This document shows, in pieces, positions 56,301-64,000 of a DNA stretch of 64,000 nucleotides. The notes under the pieces are model-generated. The model did no database searches, was not told the origin of the DNA, and saw only the letters and a list, made by a program, of their open reading frames with translations. The first letter of the stretch is position 1; each line of letters opens with the position of its first letter. The translations under genes and the position numbers were made by a program. The stretch comes from Fallopia convolvulus (taxonomy: Eukaryota; Streptophyta; Magnoliopsida; Caryophyllales; Polygonaceae): NCBI GenBank assembly GCA_964016875.1, contig OZ024737.1:35465683-35529682 (forward strand). The letters run 5' to 3'.

Positions 56301-59300
56301 AAGAAAGAAAAAAGAGAGATATTTCAGAGATTCCACAAGGAGATGCAATTTAGATCATTCAGGATTGTCAAAAGAGCGCTAGTTTGACAGGCCCTTCGTT
56401 TGCTACATAAGGAAGGGCATAAATACTGGGGTTGCATGATGACCAGCAGCCTCAACACTGTCTTTAATTGTTACATTTTTTTGAAAGATAATTGTTACAT
56501 AGATGTGCGAAGGAAATGGTAGTGTTACCAGGGTGACTTAAGGTTGACCTGTGGTATAAAAAATAAGACTTATGAAAATTAGGATGATCTCTCTTTGCTT
56601 TGTAATTGAAATCTTTCATTTGGGTGAGAAAGGGTTTTCCTGTTTGGTAAACCGTAAACCTATTGAGGCTCTCCAGAAGGTTCTTACATCCTCTGGCTCT
56701 GGATACACTCCAAACTCATGCAGCTCATACTAATTGGGAAACTAGACAGTGCGCTAGTGCCTAAACATACACAAGCAACTATATGTTATATCCTCATATG
56801 ATTGTGTAAAGATGTCAAATAATAGGATTCTTCTCCACGCAAAGGGGTTTTTTGGCTAGACATGGGGCAATTTGAGATATCAAAGCATAACTTGAATTCA
56901 GCGACTTAATGATACAACTATGATAAAATACTTTATTATGCTTTTCAATGGGAGTAATGAAAGTTTATTGACATGGGGCAATTTTTACAACATTTCATGA
57001 GACATGTGACATATCTCCTACTTTAGATCTCGTTTCAGCAGTTAGGATTGTCTTTATACATCTTCACTGCCTTAGTTCAAAGAGTATTACAATATAGCAT
57101 TTCTCCTGCTGTTACCACTGGAGATGGAATAGTAAAGGGAATCACTTTCCCTCTACTAAACCTAAAGGATACCAACGTGTAGAAGCATGTTCTAGGTTGT
57201 TAACTCATAACTAGTGACTGGTCAAAGTGATTATTTATTTAAAAACAAAGCAGGATTCAAGGGTAGGAGATCTTAATATGTTATTATTGCTCTATGCCAA
57301 TCACCTAAGGTTCGAATAAAACTAATGTTGCAATTTCAATAATTATTATGAGATCCATCACCAGAGAGAATCAATCTTTCTGTTTTTTCATATTTGATTC
57401 TCAATTTGCATTTTTATTTAATTTAATAGTTCATTCCTTAACCTTGAAAGTTGAAATAGATATCCACAACCACAACATTAAACCATCGAGAAAGTATTTA
57501 GGATCAGCTAAAGAAGATGGAGGTTGTTATTTCAGGATTAGCTAATAACAACCTCCATCTTCATTAAAAGATTTTCTAAGAATTCAGTTACTGGTTAAGA
57601 TCAGCTAATTACATAAAATGAACTTCTAATTAACTATATTTTTATGTAGTAGCTATCATATTAGTAGATAATTCGTGGCGGATTGAGCACACAGCACTAA
57701 CATTGTCAATATTCAATATGGGAGTTTCCTCATTCATCTGTCTGCTTCCATAGATGACAATCTCATCCCATAATGAGTCCATATACCGCTTGCTGACTTC
57801 CGGTTTAAACTAGTAAGTTCTCCATTTTTCATCAATTTCTTCCATATACAGACGTTCTACATTTGTACATTTCTTAGTTTAATGACACTATCTTTCACAT
57901 CAAACGAAGCAGCTAAAATGATAGGAGAAAAGCAAATACAAACTGCGAACACTTTTAGCTACCTTGTAAACACTTCTGGCCTGGCCTGAAGTATCAATGG
58001 AATTTTTTTTTTTGGAAAAAAATACTGTGACTATCAATGGAAAATTCAGCAATTACGAATAGCATATGAAAGCAAGATATCTAGAAGTTAAAATAAAAAA
58101 TTAAATGAAACTCAAAGCATATAATATTGAATGCACTTGGCTTACCACATGTTATTTTATTCTGATCATTGGCAAACAGGCGCACAATTTCTCCCTAATT
58201 TCAACATAGAGAAAAATAGAATTTATTGACACATATAGGTTGCAAAACATACTATATACACAAATAAAACAAATAAATTTTAATTGATGAAATGGCTTGT
58301 TTGCCAATATCTGTCAACGTAGAGACAAATAGAATTTGTTGACAGATATAGGTTTCAAAGCATACTATAAAAAAATGATTAAATGCCTTGTTTGCCAATA
58401 TCTGAGGTCCCAAACCCATGCAAGATTCTGAAATTGGAAAAAAAAAACAAGATAAAAGAGGATTAATGAAGGTAACAAGTAACCAGACAGTTTGTTATTA
58501 CCTGGCGACCATTCTCATCCATTGGTATGCATTCAACAGCAATATATTTGTCAACATCATCCGCAGTGACAACATACTCAGGATTCGTGGCACCTAAATA
58601 AAAGCACTCAGAAAATAAGTAATATCAAAAAAGAAAAGCTTTGCAGTGGGCAGGTTCATAAACCAATAGCTATTTCTTCTCCCACACACACGGTTAATAT
58701 TGTTTAGTGCTTACCCTCAATGTATTGTCTAGTCCCATCCTGAAGATGACGGACCCACTGCAATGCAAGAACAAAAAAGAAAGTAATTAATCAGTAGACC
58801 AGAACACGGAAAAATTAGGAAGCCTACTGTCTACCTTACAAAAAGAATTTCAGAATATTTTACCTGAAACACACAGAGAGATGTTCCACGGACAGGATAT
58901 CCACATCCAAGAAGTTTACTTCCCAATTTGGCTTCACCAATAATTTGGAAGTCTTCAATCCCTGGTCCATCGTCTGGGGGAAAAGTTAAACACTAGATTA
59001 AAAAGAAAACCAAGGACAGCAAATTAAATAAACCAACAAATAATAAGATAACAATATTAAGAGTACAGCCCGATAAGGATTAAACCAAGTAACCACAATT
59101 TAATTGTCAGATTATTCAGAATTATTCAACCCTCACCTGCATACAAAGACCCAAAAAGAGCAGCATAGTCCAAGAGGTCTATACAAATACTCTTCATTTG
59201 CATACTTAGAATTTTTTATTCAGGTTAACCTACAGATTATTCAGAAACTTGCAATCCTGTCAATGACTTTCTCCAACAAGTTCATTTTGTATGCATTCCC

Positions 59301-62300
59301 CTTCCATGAAGATCCAGAATTGTGCCATGCAGCTGGCAATAATAGCTAAGAAAAGAGCTCAGAGGAGGTCCTCTTCTGAACATTGATTGAGTGTTCTTAG
59401 GACCTATCTCATTGGGAAAAAAATGAGATACACTTCTTTCCTTTACTCAACCAACTTCACATAACATCAGTTTACCCATCCAGTGTCATTTAGCTTTATA
59501 AGGAAGTACAATCTATGAACTCAAACTTTCCGCAGCTAGCAAACCATTAACTAAATGAGATACGGATGACAGAAAATAGTAGACATGAGGACTTTTCGAA
59601 ACATAACATCCGTTCTAAATAATATTTTTATTTTCCCAAGCCGCATGACCCACTCGGATTTTATTTTCCCAAGCTGCATGACCCACTCGGATGACAGAAA
59701 GTAGCAGACGATCGGATTTTTCGAACTATTTAATATAACATCATTCCTAATAAAATATTTTTATTTTCCCAAGCTGCATGACCCACTTGGTCCAAGGTAA
59801 ATTCTCTCTAGTTCTTTTGTAAGCCAAAATCCTTGGTCAGATCTTTTAAAAAAACATCACAAACATCATACAACTAGGGTAAAAGAGAAGTAAGACTTTA
59901 TGTAGTTGGTAGACATGAACTTTATTTGCCCAAGGTCACAAGTTGAGGCAAATTTGTACATAATAATCTAACCTACATTCTTTAATTCAGATGGATGGTT
60001 CCTTTATGCGAACTAGATGATCAAGTCCAGCTTCTAAATCCCGGTACATCTAAACCTCTTGATATAGGGCCAGACACTCATGGGTTATGACCATTCAGGA
60101 TCAAACCAGTCCGGTCCATTAAGGACCCTGCTTTTGGTTGAACTGATCAAACAGTCCAGTCCAGTATATCAAACTCGGATGCAAAGCCCTTTTAAAACTA
60201 AGAGTCGACATTTGACCAATAAGGAATAGCCTTACATGCATCTATAGGATAATTTTCATTTATGGATTTCAACTTTTCATTATCAACCTCCGAAGGCACT
60301 TCAGGATTGTTGAGGCTAGACAGAGACCATTCATTTTCGTTCTGTATAGAATAAAACAAACTTAATATTTAAGCAAAAGGAATGAAAGAAGAAAACATTG
60401 GACCGTTGAGCACATGCACCATGGATGTCTGAGGAGGCTGAAAATTGGAAGTATTAGGATGAGAACTATCTTGGTCAAAGACTCCAGGCTGAACATGATC
60501 TCCATGCAGAGTATTCAATTCCATTGTTTGTTCCTGTTTTAACAGCAAGATTGACATGAGATCTAAAAACCTGCTATTGAAGTTTACCCATGGAAACTAA
60601 ACAGAAAATAGTACCAGAATTCTCGACAAAATTGTTTCATCAGCATTGAGCTATGAATGTCAATCAGATAGTGATAAAAAAAAATATTAATGTTCATGCT
60701 GTAAACCTTGGGGGGTGTTTATATAGCAATAACCACTTGTATGTTTTTACATATTCCATGCATGATGTGCAAGTTCAAAGGCAACTGGCATGTAATTGAA
60801 AGACTGCGGAATAAATTTGATATTCAAAAAGTTGCAAAAAGAAAGAGAATTCTGATATAACCACATTACATTCAAATCGCCAATCTTATTCTCATTTCCC
60901 TGAAATGTTAACAAACCCTCCCACATTTAACAAATAAAATTTTACATGAAAAGACAGTTCCTGGCATTCTATGTAGTTGTGATCATTAAAGGGTCATTAA
61001 CGAAGACATATCTTGTACCTAAAAACAAATTCCCATCCAACCATAGTAAGAACATACAAAGATTACCTCCACCCATAACCAAGTACAATCATAATTAGTA
61101 AAGAGTACAATATTGTTGTATGAAAATCAATAAAATCGAAAAACAAGAAACTTAACATGGACACTGCTATCACCACGATACTCTACCTCAAGTTGACAAC
61201 ACTTCAATCAAATCAGTATGGTTGATGACAAGGAATACCCACTTAATTCTTGTCATAAGAATGACTGAGTGATAACCCAAGGACTTACTGGTCCAGCAGG
61301 TTGGCTATGTGCCCTTTTTTATAAGGACATTCTTAAGTCATATGACCTGGAATTTTTGTTTTGGATGTGATATAGAGCAGAAAATGGATGCAAGGAATAT
61401 TGTAAAATGATCCCACAAAAAAAAATTAACACCCAATCTTTAAAATGAAAAATATCCTTATTGCAAACCACCACATAATCATTCATGCACCAAGTGCTCT
61501 CAATCAATTATTCAATTGTTATAGCTAAATAGATTTTAGAATGCAGAAATTAATTTAATGTTGTTTACTTCCTTCTACAGAATGTATCCGTCAAAATCAT
61601 CCAGAGCAATGCACATTATTACAACCCCAAGTTTAGGAAACCCTTCTTGCTGATAGTTAACACAGATTTCTAACTGCTATGGAAATTTGTGGTTTGCTCG
61701 TTCAATAAATTGATAAATGAACAAAGAATCAGTTATGACTAAACACTTACATGACAAGATCTTATCTTCCAATGTAGTTGCTCATATAGTTGCTGCAAAT
61801 TAAGTCCCACAAAATAGGCAAGCAACAAAGCTATTAGTGTTCAGATTGTATGGAGAAAAAGCTGCTTAATAATAGCATACAAGGAAATACATTTTTGAAA
61901 AAAGTAAAAAAGGAAGAATGAAAAAGGTGGCAGACAGAGAGATATTGAAAAGTAATTAGCCTCACAATCCCAAGATAGACACCAATATTATAGGAGAGAT
62001 AGTGGTGTTCGTTCTACTATGCCATCAGAATGGATGCATCTCATAAATGAAACTCAGCAAATAAAACTCCAGTGACTTCAAAAGGAATAAGCTTAAAAAG
62101 TAAACTTCATCTCTCATACAATTCATTATTCCTATTTACTTTCACACACAAAGCTGCTTTTTGATGCCATTTGCTTAAGTAGATTACAAATACTATGGCC
62201 TGGGTTTAATTCAAGGGATTTATTCTCTCAATATTTTTCTGTTTTAGATAGAAAAATTAATTTACTTGATATGTGTGTCTGTGTGTATTTCACACAATGA

Positions 62301-62930
62301 AACACGTATAGAAAACTGCAACATATAATTTTATCATTATATAGCACAAGAAGTGAGCATTAACCAAAGAAAAGTTTATGTTAAACCTCCGGATACTACC
62401 TTCACACACATGGAAATGGAAGAGGCATTCACAACACTGGGCCAAATGCCATATTCAGCCAACAAACCAAGTGATGATGTCATAAAGATATATCTTTCAT
62501 CTTCTGCATCCTGAAAATATAAATTTCAAATGTGCATAAAACTACAAGGAACTAGTTGAAAAGAGTTGTCACTTCCTGCTGATAATGTAAAAAGGTTTTC
62601 AAATCAACAATGTAGACAGAGAGAACTAGTAACCTTCAAGTTGTTGGTTAGTCTCAGGTGCTCATCAATGTCACCTTTTCTCTGGGCCAACTCTTTCAAT
62701 GCTGAAGTTATAGATTCCTTTTGTCTCTCATCCATCACCTACCGAATCACATCAAAAACTCTTAACCAGTTTAGAATATTACAAGAAGCTACCAAAAGGA
62801 AGTGATCATGGGCAATGCCAAAACCATTCTTATCTCGGAGAACTTCCTCTCTGCTGCATACTTCTCATTTAACAGCTGCATCTCCTGAAACATGAACCCA
62901 CATATGTTTTTCATATGAACTAGTTACAAC

Positions 62931-62973
<43 letters not shown>

Positions 62974-63604
62974 TAACCCAGTGAGGCTCCGCTATAGCGG
63001 AATCTGGGGGGTCAAGATGGGGGTACCCCTTCCCAAGGGAAAGGGGTACGCCCGATAGACCCAAGAAAAACTGGAATTCAGCTATATGACAATAATAGCT
63101 GAATTTAGTTAGAATGCACCAAAATTGATATAGGGACTAAATCCATCTCAAAGGCACTGTGTAAGAGCCAATGAGAATGAGGATGCGTCCCACAGGAAAT
63201 GGAATAAGGATATTAGATGGTTATAGCATTGCACCTTACTATAGGATTGGGATATTTGCCTTCGAAGAAACATGATCTCCTGCTCTTGCTCCCTTTGTCG
63301 TGCGAACAGGTTCTGCATTCAAGAAATTCACGATAATTAGAAGAAAATTTCCAAGACCAAAACAAGCAAATTCCTCCATAGCCGTTAAAAAAACTCAAAT
63401 ACCATAGTTTCTTGATCCTGACCGCTTTCTGTAAGGCCTTCTTCTTCATTAAAACTCCATGAAACGGAATTTATTTCAACACCGCATGTCAGAGAACAAA
63501 ATAAAGTTCCATAAAATTCAATAAATTGAATGCACAAGATTGATGTATGCACACCCGTTCAATCGTGAGCGAGATTTGTCAACAGAAATAGCTTGAGCAG
63601 CCAT
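53388..63604 (-). CDS. Conserved plant coiled-coil protein of unknown function, 18 exons
   Basis: Exons in transcript order: 63555-63604, 63403-63454, 63235-63312, 62825-62884, 62634-62738, 62400-62510, 61751-61792, 60420-60533, 60236-60341, 58864-58973, 58715-58757, 58502-58593, 58146-58194, 56210-56280, 55167-55286, 54398-54486, 53827-53872, 53388-53420. They join in phase to 456 residues. The donor at 60420 is the least certain, and a small exon between 60534 and 61750 could be missed. Seen: Gln/Glu/Lys-rich coiled coil at about 35-115 (NLFARQREQEQEIMFLRRQI); conserved AEDERYIF..LGLLAEYGIWP (117-139); a variable acidic middle; and a C-terminal module from about 242 (GPGIEDFQIIGEA, LLGCGYPVRGTSLC-FQWVRHL-DGTRQYIEGA, YVVTADDVD). 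That module suggests an Ig-like plus PH-like fold, as in some plant cytoskeleton-associated proteins. I recognise the family pattern but not a characterised member. Confidence 0.85.
58201..58404. repeat. Diverged ~105-bp tandem duplication in an intron
   Basis: TCAACATAGAGAAAAATAGA..GCTTGTTTGCCAATATCTG and TCAACGTAGAGACAAATAGA..CCTTGTTTGCCAATATCTG lie directly side by side (junction near 58313). It is intronic, between the exons at 58146 and 58502. Confidence 0.75.
59565..59790. repeat. Tandem ~95-bp repeat with a partial third copy, in an intron
   Basis: TTTTCCCAAGC-GCATGACCCACT occurs three times (ending near 59657, 59690 and 59790). The outer two share the preceding GATGACAGAAA-TAG and TTTTCGAA blocks, so two full units enclose a truncated one. 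It lies in the intron between 58973 and 60236. Confidence 0.8.
62936..63063 (-). mobile_element. Short RTE LINE 3'-end insertion with (TCA)n tail
   Basis: AACCCAGTGAGGCTCCGCTA..GGAATCTGGGGGGTCAAGATGGGGG closely matches the 3' end of the RTE element at about 30516-30580 (ACCCAGTGGAGCTTCC..GGAAATCTGGGGGGTCAAG). It abuts a (TCA)n microsatellite (62937-62972), the RTE-type tail, on the same relative side. It is 5'-truncated to about 90 bp and lies in an intron of the coiled-coil gene, in the gene's own orientation. A non-autonomous RTE-derived SINE is an alternative. Confidence 0.75.
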
Positions 63605-64000
63605 AGTCAACACGACAATATCCAATTGATTGAGAAAAGTTTTCCCCGTCACCACCAAGCGAAATGCTTACAAATTACGTAGATTTTACTGTCATTTAAT
63701 GTAGGCGCCGTATGCTACACAATCCAATTTCCTAGCAGGCACCAGAGCAACAACAAAAATTAACAAAGGCGAAAAATCGCATTCATGAATTTATCAACAC
63801 AAAATTGACATCAATATGTACCCAGCGAAAAAACAAGAGCAGATAAACAAGATCTAATTATGTTGTCACTACTTTAGACAGGAGAAGTTAGTTACCAAAA
63901 TGGGAAGACGCCGGATGTCAGGCTTTCAACGCGATGTAACTTGGCGTCGCGTGGTGATCGTGTGGGTCGGAGCCTGGGATTGGGATGTAACGGAGTACTG
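63605..64000. promoter_or_regulatory. 5' region of the coiled-coil gene
   Basis: No open frame. A minus-strand sequence CCATTTTG followed by GTAACTAAC near 63890-63900 could be a 5' UTR splice donor, giving a leader intron of about 280 bp, and the GC-richer end 63905-64000 could hold the first exon or promoter. Nothing decisive is visible. Confidence 0.35.

Noticed and set aside
53388..63604. SCAB1 (stomatal closure-related actin-binding protein) as the identity of this gene
   Set aside because: The C-terminal layout first suggested it, but the N-terminus and the residues remembered for SCAB1 do not match, so no symbol is given.

Overview
This window is nuclear chromosomal DNA of a flowering plant, most likely a eudicot. 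The host genes carry many short phase-consistent GT-AG introns, intergenic DNA is AT-rich, and the mobile elements are typical plant families (Copia, RTE and L1 LINEs, PIF/Harbinger, hAT, mariner/Stowaway, SINE). I cannot name the species. No CRISPR array, operon or prokaryotic system is present. All assignments come from reading the sequence and from remembered family motifs; no database search was run.

Layout. 1-6.6 kb: a possible last exon of an unknown gene, then a graveyard of PIF/Harbinger transposon genes (transposase plus two head-to-head ORF1 copies), a hAT MITE with an 8-bp target duplication, a MITE with a 9-bp target duplication and a LINE scrap. 6.7-15.6 kb: a complete 28-exon SMC4 condensin gene (+). 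16.7-21.4 kb: a complete 7-exon plastid sigma factor gene of the SIG2 type (-). 21.7-29 kb: a SINE, a possible third Harbinger ORF1 scrap, a segment extremely rich in AGCT, and a 1.4-kb non-autonomous LTR retrotransposon nested in a GC-rich tandem repeat. 29.1-36.2 kb: three LINE remnants (L1, RTE, L1), all on the minus strand. 36.45-40.28 kb: a 3.8-kb mariner-like element with both ends recognisable and a broken transposase. 41.2-41.8 kb: an intronless GC-rich DREB-type AP2/ERF gene (+). 44.0-44.8 kb: an 821-bp hAT element containing a tRNA-like stretch. 45.0-50.3 kb: a Copia retrotransposon with both LTRs and decayed genes. 50.6-52.6 kb: a BTF3 / NAC-beta gene (+). 53.4-63.6 kb: an 18-exon gene (-) for a conserved plant coiled-coil protein of unknown function, with tandem duplications and an RTE scrap in its introns.

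How the genes relate: the five host genes are unrelated housekeeping or regulatory genes and do not form a pathway. SMC4 acts in mitotic chromosome condensation, SIG2 in plastid transcription, NAC-beta at the ribosome, and the ERF protein in transcription. SMC4 and NAC-beta have Site II (TGGGCY) promoter motifs, and SMC4 also an E2F-type site, as expected for genes tied to proliferation. The most interesting material is the nested mobile DNA: exact target duplications allow several insertions to be delimited to the base and some to be ordered in time.
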